Source: Pseudomonadota bacterium
GTDB lineage: Bacteria; Pseudomonadota; Gammaproteobacteria; Steroidobacterales; GCA-2729495
Length of the DNA: 33,768 nt
NCBI GenBank assembly: GCA_963205295.1
Contig: CAUJIY010000057.1
Location: 1 to 33,768 of the forward strand
Direction of reading: 5' to 3'
The position numbers and the translations under genes are program-made. A model generated the notes under the pieces. The model made no database searches, was not told the DNA's origin, and worked only from the letters and a program-made list of their open reading frames with translations. Positions 25,180-32,486 of the stretch are shown one piece after another (the first letter of the stretch is position 1; the number at the start of each line of letters is the position of its first letter).

Positions 25180-28037
25180 GCCGCCAACCTCTCATTCAAC
25201 TCTGCCAGCAGCGGTTGCAGCCGATCGCCGAACAGCTTGTGCGCGCGGCCGTAGCCACCCTGCTGCCCGAACCAGCCGTCCTGGAAGGCGTCGGGGTCGA
25301 TAGCGAGGCTGGTCGCAATGTGCTCGGCCATGTGGTCGAGCCAGGCGCGTTGCTCCAGCGTGAAGTCGACGCCCGCCTGCTGCTGCCGGGCGATCCAGTC
25401 TTCGTACGTCTGCCGCACCTCGCTGGCGTAGGGTTCCAGCGGCACGGTGGGTGTGAGCGCATGGCGAACGAGTGCGACCAGATCGGCCAGCGGCTCGCCG
25501 GGATGCGTCGTCGCGGAGGCCGCATCGCGCACCTGCGAGGCTTCTAGGGCGGCGTAGGCATTCCAGAGCTGCGTCGGTGTGGTTGCCAGCGGCGGCGCCG
25601 CGAGTGCGTCGCGCAACTGGCGCAGATCCTTGAGCGAGAGCCTGAGCGGTTTGGTGCCTGCATAGAGCACCTGCAGGGCGGTGAGGTGATCGCGGTTGGC
25701 GGCGATCCAGGTGCGGAAGTCCTGCACCCGCGTCTGCGCCTTCGCCAGCGCCGCAGCGTCGAAGTCCGAGTGGGTCACGGCATCGATGGTGTGGCGGTCG
25801 ATGGTCTGCTCGTTCTGTGCGCGAATCTCGAGCATGCGCCGGCGCAGCGCGGCCTTGAGCAGGGGCGTCACGGCGGCGCGTGCCAACTCCTCGGCGGCCT
25901 CGGCGATCTGCGCCTCGCTGGGCGTGGCGGTGGCGAACTTCTGCTTGGCGGCATCGAGCTGCGCATCGGCGTCGCAGGCGTGCAGCAGATCGGCGGAGAT
26001 ATCCGGCAGCGACTTTCCGCCGGCCAGCTCACGCAGCTCCCTCAACTGCGCCGGTGTGCACTCGCGCTGCAAGCGCGCGAAGCGCCCAGCGAGCGTGGTG
26101 AGTTCCTCCGCATCGGTGCCGCCCTGGCCCACGTACTCCAGGAGCTCCGCCAGCGTCGCGGAGGGCTTGCGGTTCAGGGTGTGGGAATCGGTCTTGTCCT
26201 GCTCGCACACGCCCACGGCATCGACGATGACGAAGCGTTCCTTGGCGCGCGCGCTGGGCGTGACCACTTTCAGCTTGTCGGGCGAGATGATGCGCACGCC
26301 GCGCCCCTTCATCTGCTCGAAGAAGCCGGCGGACTTCACGTTGCGCAGGAAGAACACGCACTCGATGGCCTTCACGTCGGTGCCGGTGGAGATCATGTCC
26401 ACGGTGACGGCGATGCGCGGGTAGTAGCTGTTGCGGAAGTTGGCGAGGATTTCGTCGGGGGTGAGGCTCGCGGTCTTCACCCAGTCGGTGACTTCGGATT
26501 CGCTGCCGTCTTCGTTCTTCACCTTCTTCACCATGCGCGTGAAGCCGGTGCGGTAGGTGATCTTTTCGCAGAACTCGTTCTTCTCGCCGAACTCATCGCG
26601 CACCATGCGCACGATGTCGTCGGCGTGAGAATCGTCCTTGGCGAAGATCAGCGTCTTGGGTGCCTCGGTGCGGCCGGGGAAGGCCGTGGGGACTACCTTG
26701 TCGCGAAACTCGCGGATCACGGTGCGGATCTGGTCCTCGGCCACCACGTCGCGGTCGAGATCATTTGCCGTATAGGTGAGGTCGGCCTGCAGTTTCTCCA
26801 GCCGCTCGGCGCGGGTGAGCTTGTGGCGCTTGTCCACATAGACGCCTGTGGGCTCCGCAACAATGGTCGAACCGCGCTCAGTTATCTTCGTGCGGATGCG
26901 CCAGACGTCGAAGTCCACGTTCACGCCATCGGCCACGGCCTCGTCGTGCCCGTACTGCATGACCAGGTTCTTGTTGAAGAAGCCGATGGTCTTCCCCGCC
27001 GGTGTGGCGGTAAGGCCGATCAGGAAGGCATCGAAGTAGAGCAGCACCTGCGCCCACAGATCGTAGATGGAACGGTGGCACTCATCCACGATCACCACAT
27101 CGAAGAACTCCGGCGGAATGGCGGCGTTGTAGACAACATCCGGCGGCTCGCCTTTCCACGGTTTGGCCGTGTCGAAGGCCGAGCCTTCTTCGCTCGCGGC
27201 ATCGAACTCCGCCTCGCCCTTCAGCATCGAATACAGACGCTGGATGGTGGTGATGACGACCTTGGCCGCAGGGTTGATGGCATTGCTCTTGAGCCGTTGC
27301 ACGGTGTAGAGCGTCGGGAACTTGCGCGTGTCGTCGGGCGGCGTGAAGTTGGCGAACTCATCCTCGGTCTGCTTGCCGAGATTGCCGCGATCGACGAGGA
27401 AGAGGACGCGCTTCGCGCCGCCGAACTTGAGCAGGCGATAGGCCGCGTTCACGGCCGTGAAGGTCTTGCCCGAGCCCGTGGCCATCTGCACCAGCGCGCG
27501 GGGATCGCCGCGGCCGAGCGAGGTTTCGAGATTCGTGATGGCCTGATGCTGAACCTTCCACAGGCCGGCATCGTCGAGCGGTGGCAGTTTTGCGAGGCGT
27601 TGGCGCAGCGTCGCGATCTGCATCAGGCCTTCGGCCAGCGTCTCCGGGCGTGGGAAGCTGAAGACCTTGCGGCTGCGCGGCTTGGGATCGAGGCCGTTGG
27701 TGAAGAAGGTCACCGCGCCGTTGGATTCGAAGAGGTACGGCAGCGGGCGGCGGTGCGCGGGCAAGTTGTCGGGCAGGCCCGCCGCGTACTTGGCGGACTG
27801 GGCCTCAACGCCCGTGAGCGCGCCGGCCGCCTTGGCCTCCACCGCGCCCACGGCCTTGCGGTCGAGATAGAGCAGGTAGTCGGCAAAACCGAAGCCCGAC
27901 TTCATCGGAAACTCGCGCACGGCGATGCCGCGGCCGGCCGTGAGGTCGAGGTCGTCGCGGCCCTGCACCGTCCAGCCGGACGCGATGAGCTTGGCGTCGA
28001 TCTCGTGGCGGGCTTTTTGTTCGGGCGTTTCGGGCAT
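25176..28037 (-). CDS. hsdR: Type I restriction enzyme endonuclease subunit HsdR
   Basis: HsdR translocates and cleaves unmodified DNA. The 953 residues start with the nuclease domain, seen in FADYLLYLDRKAVGAVEAKAAG (Asp...Glu-x-Lys). The SF2 helicase motor follows: MATGSGKTFTAVNA (Walker A), VIVDECHRSIYDLW (DECH box) and LIGLTATPAGKT. Then come TLIFAKDDSHADDIVRMV and VTVDMISTGTDVKAIECV of the second RecA-like domain. The C-terminal helical part resembles the EcoEI type, which assembles with HsdM and HsdS. The gene is intact and is the first of the operon, unusual in placing restriction before modification. A structured 188-bp gap separates it from the relaxase gene. Confidence 0.95.
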   Translation of the reverse strand: MPETPEQKARHEIDAKLIASGWTVQGRDDLDLTAGRGIAVREFPMKSGFGFADYLLYLDRKAVGAVEAKAAGALTGVEAQSAKYAAGLPDNLPAHRRPLPYLFESNGAVTFFTNGLDPKPRSRKVFSFPRPETLAEGLMQIATLRQRLAKLPPLDDAGLWKVQHQAITNLETSLGRGDPRALVQMATGSGKTFTAVNAAYRLLKFGGAKRVLFLVDRGNLGKQTEDEFANFTPPDDTRKFPTLYTVQRLKSNAINPAAKVVITTIQRLYSMLKGEAEFDAASEEGSAFDTAKPWKGEPPDVVYNAAIPPEFFDVVIVDECHRSIYDLWAQVLLYFDAFLIGLTATPAGKTIGFFNKNLVMQYGHDEAVADGVNVDFDVWRIRTKITERGSTIVAEPTGVYVDKRHKLTRAERLEKLQADLTYTANDLDRDVVAEDQIRTVIREFRDKVVPTAFPGRTEAPKTLIFAKDDSHADDIVRMVRDEFGEKNEFCEKITYRTGFTRMVKKVKNEDGSESEVTDWVKTASLTPDEILANFRNSYYPRIAVTVDMISTGTDVKAIECVFFLRNVKSAGFFEQMKGRGVRIISPDKLKVVTPSARAKERFVIVDAVGVCEQDKTDSHTLNRKPSATLAELLEYVGQGGTDAEELTTLAGRFARLQRECTPAQLRELRELAGGKSLPDISADLLHACDADAQLDAAKQKFATATPSEAQIAEAAEELARAAVTPLLKAALRRRMLEIRAQNEQTIDRHTIDAVTHSDFDAAALAKAQTRVQDFRTWIAANRDHLTALQVLYAGTKPLRLSLKDLRQLRDALAAPPLATTPTQLWNAYAALEASQVRDAASATTHPGEPLADLVALVRHALTPTVPLEPYASEVRQTYEDWIARQQQAGVDFTLEQRAWLDHMAEHIATSLAIDPDAFQDGWFGQQGGYGRAHKLFGDRLQPLLAELNERLAA

Positions 28038-28157
28038 CGTCTGCGTCAGGTCGCCGGGCCGGGGCTTGAAGAATCAGCCATCGCAATGCGATGAACGTAA
28101 CTCATCCCTGCGGACCGCGAGGCGCATCACACTGACTCCCTGGTTTCCGCCCCTTTC

Positions 28158-28182
28158 GGCTGGCATGCCTATAGTGCCAGCC
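28158..28182 (-). promoter_or_regulatory. Inverted repeat around a -10-like element upstream of hsdR
   Basis: GGCTGGCA and TGCCAGCC form perfect 8-bp arms around 9 bases that on the minus strand read CTATAGGCA. CTATAG could serve as a -10 box, with repressor binding to the flanking arms. Alternatively it is a plain hairpin ending the relaxase transcript, although no T-run follows. It lies in the 188-bp gap between the relaxase stop and the hsdR start. Confidence 0.4.
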
Positions 28183-28225
28183 TTTACCGCGCCGCAGTAG
28201 AAGTCTCCGGGGGCGGCCGGATGGG

Positions 28226-29215
28226 TCACAGGGTCCTCGCCTCCCACTGCTTTGCCCGGACCTGCGCCAGCAAGCCACGTGCAATCCATTCCCTGTCTGT
28301 CAGCGGCCGATCCATGGCTTCGGCAAGACGGGAGATGTCGGCCGCGAGCCTGTGATCGCCCTGCTGAGCGAGCCGGGTGGCCACAGCATGCCAACCGCTT
28401 TCAATCACGGCGCGCGTTTCGGTCAGCGTCCGCTTGCCCGCCTCTGGCCGAACGCCACCACGGGCAAGCTCGCTCGCGACGGCTTCGACCCGCTCGCGCA
28501 TGTGGGTGGAAGCGCCGCGCAGGCTTGCGCGGTAGATGCCATCCTTCATGGCCTTGCGGCTCTCGCCCCGCACCGCGCGCTCGGTGGCATTGGCCGCGAC
28601 GCCAAGGCTGCGCAGATGCTGTGCGAACTGCGCGCGCCAATGGCGAAGCGTGGCCTTCCGGATGTTGAGTCGCACACACTCGTTGCTGAGGGCCCTGAGC
28701 ACCAGATGCACGTGTGGGTGCAGCTCGTCGGTGTGCAGCACCATCGCGTAGCGATGCCGGCCGTGGAACTCCTCACGCGCGAAGTTGCGTACCGCGGCGA
28801 GGACCTTCTGCGGCGGCGTGCCCGGCGGCATCGAGAACACCAGCTTGTGGATGAGCTTCATGGGCTTGCGAGTCGGTAGCGCGGTGAGGTTCACCTGCGG
28901 GCGCAGCGCGTCGATGTCCAGGTCCCAGTCGTCGATCAGCTCTTCCCCGATGCGCCCCTGGAGCGGATGGCCATCCTCATCTTCGAGCGCGAGATTGCCC
29001 TGTCGGCCGATGCAGTCAAAATGCCGGCCGACGGCCTTGAGATCGCTGCTGCCTTTGGAGAGCACCTTCACCATCACCTCGGGCGCGCGGTTGACCGTCA
29101 GGCGTATGTGTTCGACCTGCGCCGGTGTGAATCGATCCGCCGTGCGCGCACCACCACGTGCGTAGCTCGCGATGTCGAGCAGCGGCGCGGCCTTCGGAAG
29201 CTTTAACGTTCTCAT
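28226..29215 (-). CDS. Relaxase/mobilization nuclease
   Basis: A relaxase nicks one DNA strand at oriT and leads it into a recipient cell. From the ATG at 29215 the protein has 329 residues; a TTG three codons upstream is less likely. The metal-binding histidine motif LHTDELHPHVHLVLRAL lies at about residues 160-177, preceded by HRYAM. The region before it (VGRHFDCIGRQGNLALEDEDG) matches the domain found in MobP/VirD2-like proteins, although I recall Tyr rather than Cys at HFDC in relatives. The C-terminus is helical and charged. No coupling protein or pilus gene is nearby, so transfer would depend on another element. It is divergent from the AlpA-type gene. Confidence 0.85.
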   Translation of the reverse strand: MRTLKLPKAAPLLDIASYARGGARTADRFTPAQVEHIRLTVNRAPEVMVKVLSKGSSDLKAVGRHFDCIGRQGNLALEDEDGHPLQGRIGEELIDDWDLDIDALRPQVNLTALPTRKPMKLIHKLVFSMPPGTPPQKVLAAVRNFAREEFHGRHRYAMVLHTDELHPHVHLVLRALSNECVRLNIRKATLRHWRAQFAQHLRSLGVAANATERAVRGESRKAMKDGIYRASLRGASTHMRERVEAVASELARGGVRPEAGKRTLTETRAVIESGWHAVATRLAQQGDHRLAADISRLAEAMDRPLTDREWIARGLLAQVRAKQWEARTL

Positions 29216-29293
29216 GGGCCTCAATGTGGCCCAATGCTAAGCGCACAGCTATCCTGCAAAACACGGGAAATGAGGCGGAAACCTCGACGGCGG

Positions 29294-29319
29294 CGCACTC
29301 AATGATGGCGGCGAGTGCG
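29294..29319. other. Inverted repeat, oriT candidate
   Basis: CGCACTC and GAGTGCG form perfect 7-bp arms with a 12-base loop in the 175-bp gap between the divergent relaxase and AlpA-type genes. Nicking sites are often next to such repeats and next to the relaxase gene. Nothing else in the gap is recognisable. Assignment as oriT is inference. Confidence 0.3.
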
Positions 29320-29390
29320 ATGGGTATCGGGCAGTTCTTCCGTCGAACCCGGCCTCGTCGCGAGTGGTGTCACGACCGTAGTCTTGCGGC

Positions 29391-29714
29391 ATGGCCAATC
29401 ACCCACTGCCCACCACACCGTGTGTACAGATCCTGCGCCTGCCGCAGGTCTGCAAAGTCACCGGCCTCGGGCGCTCGATGATCTACCAACTCGAAGCCCA
29501 GCAACGCTTTCCCTGCCGGGTGCGCATCGGGGCGCGCGCCGTGGGATGGGTGGAGGCAGAGGTGCAGGGGTGGCTGTCGGGGCGCGTGGAGCATCATCGG
29601 GCGGGTGGACCATGCAACAGGGCACCGGCCGGCAATCCCAGGAGGTCGGCCATGGAGGACACCGGCAGCCCTCGGCCAAGAAAAGCCTTGAATACGCAAC
29701 CCGTTGATTCGTAA
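29391..29714 (+). CDS. AlpA-family phage/element regulatory protein
   Basis: The 107 residues contain an excisionase-like helix-turn-helix in the first two thirds: ILRLPQVCKVTGLGRSMIY, then FPCRVRIGARAVGWVEAEVQGWL, the AlpA pattern. AlpA proteins activate excision or integrase genes of cryptic prophages and islands. The protein is longer than most (about 70 residues), and the C-terminal 40 residues (Pro/Arg/Gly-rich) look unlike the family, so the reading frame may have lost its original end. It is divergent from the relaxase gene. No integrase is left nearby for it to control. Confidence 0.8.
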   Translation: MANHPLPTTPCVQILRLPQVCKVTGLGRSMIYQLEAQQRFPCRVRIGARAVGWVEAEVQGWLSGRVEHHRAGGPCNRAPAGNPRRSAMEDTGSPRPRKALNTQPVDS

Positions 29715-29836
29715 ATGTTCTTGTTTGCCTCTGATCGCTATTCCGGTCAACCCGTTAAATAGGCACCAGGCCCGCGTAGGCAAGTCCGGGAACGCTTCCG
29801 GTACACTCCTTCCAAAGGGATGATCCGGGAGTCGCC

Positions 29837-30058
29837 ATGACCACCGCCGATATCGCAAAACTGCCCGTAGCCGAGAAACTGCTGCTCATGGAACGGCTCT
29901 GGGAAGCGCTGCGCGTGCAGGCCGACAGCAGCGTTGTTCCTGCCTGGCACAGGGATGTACTGGCAGAGCGCCTGCGCCGTCTGGACGCCGGCAACGAGCC
30001 CACTTCCTCTTGGACAGAGGCCAAGGAGCGCATTCGCTCCCAGATCAAAGCGGGTTGA
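29837..30058 (+). CDS. Addiction-module antitoxin (putative addiction module component family)
   Basis: The 73 residues match the short antitoxin family with the pattern LPVAEKLLLMERLWEAL, then VVPAWHRDVLAERLRRLDAG and SSWTEAKERIR. The ATG follows GGGAG at good spacing. The stop is followed after one base by the GTG of the toxin gene. Upstream, TACACT may be a -10 box and an imperfect repeat (CCGGGAA...TTCCGG, about 29790-29805) could be the autoregulatory operator. It sits at the right end of the island. Confidence 0.88.
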   Translation: MTTADIAKLPVAEKLLLMERLWEALRVQADSSVVPAWHRDVLAERLRRLDAGNEPTSSWTEAKERIRSQIKAG

Positions 30059-30059
30059 C

Positions 30060-30356
30060 GTGGCGCAAGTTCGGATCGCGCGCTCGGCTGAGGCCGATCT
30101 ACTGGAAGGCTATGTGTTCTATGAGCGGCAACAGGCCGGGGTCGGCGACTACTTTCTGGATAGCCTCTACGCGGAAATAGACGCACTGGCTTTGTATGCC
30201 GGCATTCATCCCAAGCCCGAAGGCCGCCTGCATCGGGCACTCGCTGAGCGATTTCCTTTCGCCATCTACTACGAGCTGAAGAGCGACATCGCTACCGTAG
30301 TCGCAGTACTGGACTGCCGTCAGAATCCGGCCTCAATCACGGATCGCATCGGCTGA
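30060..30356 (+). CDS. RelE/ParE-superfamily toxin
   Basis: The 98 residues start at a GTG one base after the antitoxin stop; no better ATG exists in the same frame after it. The family pattern is clear: VRIARSAEADLLEGYVFYERQQAGVGDYFLDSL, shown as two overlapping halves of the N-terminal helices, then GRLHRALAERFPFAIYYELK and VVAVLDCRQNP. The protein would inhibit translation or DNA gyrase, depending on subgroup; ParE-like is more probable from sequence. It is the last gene before the attR-like repeat. Confidence 0.86.
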   Translation: MAQVRIARSAEADLLEGYVFYERQQAGVGDYFLDSLYAEIDALALYAGIHPKPEGRLHRALAERFPFAIYYELKSDIATVVAVLDCRQNPASITDRIG

Positions 30357-30473
30357 TTGCAAGGATTCGGCTCGGCCAAATGAAACCCTCTAGCGTGTAG
30401 CTACGGATGTAGCTGATCGATCTGAAATTACGGACAGTTCTTATGAATCAACACACTACAAACCATCCCCGCA

Positions 30474-30499
30474 AGCAGGTGCAGAACATCGAGTAGCGT
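30474..30499 (+). repeat. attR-like copy of the yicC 3'-end repeat
   Basis: It is identical to 20111-20136 except for G at 30493 instead of A, and lacks the rest of yicC. Sequence similarity beyond the 26 bp is weak. The preceding 117 bp after the toxin gene are AT-rich, with a TGTAGCT direct repeat near 30400-30420, and hold no gene. Confidence 0.75.
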
Positions 30500-30567
30500 G
30501 CGGGGGTGTCCGTGTGGCCCCGCGACTTGCCACCCGGATGCCGGCGGCTTTGCGTGCCGATCGTCGT

Positions 30568-31561
30568 CTAGCGTCCGGTGATGCCGCGCGCCATGCGCAG
30601 TACGTTCTCACGATGGAACTCGAGGTAGCGCCGTTGGCCCTGCGAGAAGGCGCCAACGTTCACGCGACCGCCCGGATCCACGCCCATACGCTCCAGGGAC
30701 GCCGGATCGGCGACCGGCGACACGATCAGCCGGCCCGGAATCCTCGAACGAAATGAACCCTTTGTCGAACAGGTGGTCGACCGTTGGCGTCAACAGCAGG
30801 CCATTCTCGCCATCGAGCCGCTGTTCGTTGCTGCTGTCACGCCAGGGCTGGACGTGGCTGGCAATGAGGTGCTCCAGACGCTCCACCCTGGTGATGCGGC
30901 AGGCTCGCTCGATGGACCGCACGTTGTCCCGGAAGACGCCTTGGCCGCGACGCGCCTGAACGAGCGCCGTTCTCTCGGTTTCACGGATCACCGGGTCGGT
31001 GTCGATAGCCTCTTCGACGCGGCGTTCCCACTCTTCGATGTCCTTTTCCGGCGCCGGAGACTCGCGCTCGACCCGGCCGACCTCATGGCCCACATCGGCC
31101 ACCATCACGGCCTCCCTGCCGATCAACCCGAAGAGGGTCGCTGCAAGCGACTCACTGATCTCCGTCAGGTACACGCTCTGCAGCCCGTTGCCATCCGGTG
31201 TCAGCGGTGCGTACCTTCTCGCGAGATCCGGGCGCAGGCGGGCCATGTGATCCTTGGGGCGGATCGCGTTGGCGAGGCGCTGCCAGCGAACGCTCACCCG
31301 CCAGCCAATCTGGCTCCAGTTCGTGCCGGCGTTGCCGAACTCCTCCGGCTTCGGGCTCTCCCGGCAATAGCCGCTGACGATGCCAAGCGCCGCGATGCGG
31401 GTATCGCAGAAAGAGAACACGATGTCCCCGGGAGCGACCTCGCGCATGAACTCGTAGAACGGGTTGCGATGCCCGTTCCTGTTGCGCTTGGGCGACCACA
31501 GATAGCCACCTTCGATTTCCTGGCGGAAGGTCTGGTTCTGGTTGACCCACCAGTAGCGCAT
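30568..31561 (-). pseudogene. EVE-like/HNH endonuclease, frameshifted near the 3' end
   Basis: The protein has an N-terminal EVE/PUA-like domain (MRYWWVNQNQTFRQEIEGGY, FYEFMREVAPGDIVFSF) that in relatives reads modified bases. The C-terminal HNH nuclease has RACRITRVERLEHLIASHV, PWRDSSNEQRLDGENGLLL and PTVDHLFDKGFISFED. The original frame runs on after DSG (about 30735) into non-homologous residues up to 30608. Removing one base from the GGGCC run (30730-30738 region) restores RLIVSPVADPASLERMGVDP and a family-like tail ending at the TAG at 30568. So the coding sequence is broken by a single-base insertion, real or a sequencing error. All key HNH residues lie before the break, so partial activity is possible. 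It is probably a type IV-like defence enzyme. Confidence 0.8.
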
Positions 31562-31731
31562 CAGGCCACTGGCTCAGGCATGTGACTCAACCCGTCAGCC
31601 AGTGGCCAACGGGCCGCACCGGGATAGCCGCCGAAACACAGGTAGTCGTCGAGCGTAAAGCCGATGGCCTCGCGCCGCCCGACCAGGGCGGCCGCCTGGG
31701 GACGCTGGAAAACGGTCTGTTTCACACTCAT
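31561..31731 (-). pseudogene. Remnant of a DUF4143-type AAA ATPase gene
   Basis: A 56-codon frame (MSVKQTVFQRPQAAALVG...) contains RREAIGFTLDDYLCFGGYPGAARWPLADGL in overlapping parts. This resembles the internal linker region of ATP-binding DUF4143 proteins, where FGGYPGA is highly typical. The P-loop ATPase part and the remaining C-terminus are absent, so this is an internal fragment. Its stop overlaps the start of the HNH gene (TGATG), so it could act as a short upstream frame coupling translation. A 16-bp palindrome lies just before its ATG. Confidence 0.55.
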
Positions 31732-31736
31732 GGCGC

Positions 31737-31752
31737 TGAGTAAATTTACTCA
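31737..31752. promoter_or_regulatory. Perfect 16-bp palindrome, operator candidate
   Basis: TGAGTAAATTTACTCA is fully self-complementary. A further half-site, TGAGTAAA, lies at 31759-31766. The palindrome occupies the place of the ribosome binding site and promoter of the ATPase remnant and HNH gene on the minus strand. It looks like a dimeric repressor site. Confidence 0.55.
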
Positions 31753-31798
31753 ATGTTCTGAGTAAAACAACCATGCAGCTCCGATGCGCTCGGACATC

Positions 31799-31823
31799 GT
31801 GATACGGCAACGTGACGTATCAC
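31799..31823 (+). promoter_or_regulatory. Inverted repeat upstream of the small frame and methyltransferase
   Basis: GTGATACG and CGTATCAC are perfect 8-bp arms separated by 9 bases. They end 2 bases before the GGAGG of the 13-codon frame. The geometry fits a repressor operator or an RNA hairpin next to a ribosome binding site. Confidence 0.5.
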
Positions 31824-31837
31824 CTGGAGGCACTGCC

Positions 31838-31879
31838 ATGACCACCCCATCCACCCGCTTCGACCTCACGAGCTTATGA
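31838..31879 (+). CDS. 13-codon reading frame with ideal ribosome binding site
   Basis: ATG at 31838 follows GGAGG with 7 bases spacing and encodes MTTPSTRFDLTSL, then TGA. The stop lies 10 bases before the ATG of the methyltransferase gene, which has no Shine-Dalgarno sequence of its own. It may be a leader peptide supplying ribosomes to the next gene, or the decapitated start of a lost gene. No homology is recognisable. Confidence 0.4.
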   Translation: MTTPSTRFDLTSL

Positions 31880-31889
31880 TCTGCGGGCC

Positions 31890-32462
31890 ATGCCCAGCTT
31901 CGATCGCCCCGCCGATGCCGAGATCGCGCCGTCCGCCTGGGTGATCCGTTTCGCCCCGCTCATCGCGCCGGGAGGCACCGTGCTCGATCTGGCCTGCGGT
32001 CACGGACGCCATGCCAGATACCTCGCGGCACGCGGATACCAGGTCATCGCTGCCGATATCGACACTTCGGCAATTGCCGGCTGCCACGAGCCGGGCCTGA
32101 TCGTGATGCAACGCGATCTCGAGGACGGCAACTGGCCCTGGGCGGCCGGATCACTCGACGCCGTCGTCGTCACGAACTATCTGCACCGGCCGCATTTTCC
32201 GCGTATTGCGGCCTCGCTTCGCGATGACGGCATCCTGATCGTCGAGACTTTCGGCGCCGGCAACGAAAAGCTCGGCCGACCCCGGAATCCCGATTTCCTG
32301 TTGCAGCCCGGTGAGCTGCTGCAGGCGTTCGCGGATCTGCAGGTGGTTGCCTACGAGCACGGCATCGAAGAGCAGCCGCGGCTGGCGGTACGCCAGCGCC
32401 TGTGTGCCATTCGCGCGGCCGCGCCGGTCAATCTCTGCCAGCGAGAACGGAGAATCCCGTGA
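31890..32462 (+). CDS. Class I SAM-dependent methyltransferase
   Basis: The 190 residues have the Rossmann-fold SAM motif GTVLDLACGHGRHARYLAARG at about residues 30-50, shown by LDLACGHG with the acidic end of strand 2 in VIAADIDTSAIA. Motif IV-like LDAVVVTNYLHRP and the later ILIVETFGAGNEKLGRP follow. The layout resembles TehB/UbiE-like small-molecule methyltransferases, and the substrate cannot be predicted. The ATG at 31890 has no Shine-Dalgarno; a small frame just upstream does. It is convergent with the surface-protein gene, 24 bp away. Confidence 0.88.
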   Translation: MPSFDRPADAEIAPSAWVIRFAPLIAPGGTVLDLACGHGRHARYLAARGYQVIAADIDTSAIAGCHEPGLIVMQRDLEDGNWPWAAGSLDAVVVTNYLHRPHFPRIAASLRDDGILIVETFGAGNEKLGRPRNPDFLLQPGELLQAFADLQVVAYEHGIEEQPRLAVRQRLCAIRAAAPVNLCQRERRIP

Positions 32463-32486
32463 ACGGCAACTCCTGCTACCCGATCG

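Larger units (their letters stand above)
20137..30473. mobile_element. Genomic island inserted at the 3' end of yicC
   Basis: About 10.3 kb lie between the two yicC-derived repeats. All the genes are accessory types: pRiA4b-like, PIN and HTH genes; type I restriction-modification; relaxase; AlpA-type regulator; ParD/ParE-like pair. Relaxase plus AlpA point to an integrative mobilizable element. No integrase, coupling protein or conjugation gene is present, so it needs helpers or has lost its integrase. Base composition varies within it; the toxin-antitoxin end is the most AT-rich part. The limits rest on the repeats only. Confidence 0.65.

Noticed and set aside
25686-28094. 802-codon plus-strand frame opposite hsdR
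   Set aside because: hsdR has complete helicase motifs; the opposite frame is a composition artefact.
28074-28394. Minus-strand frame between the relaxase and hsdR genes
   Set aside because: Most of it lies inside the relaxase gene in another frame, and the part in the gap overlaps the inverted repeat with no start site of its own beyond a 17-codon stub.
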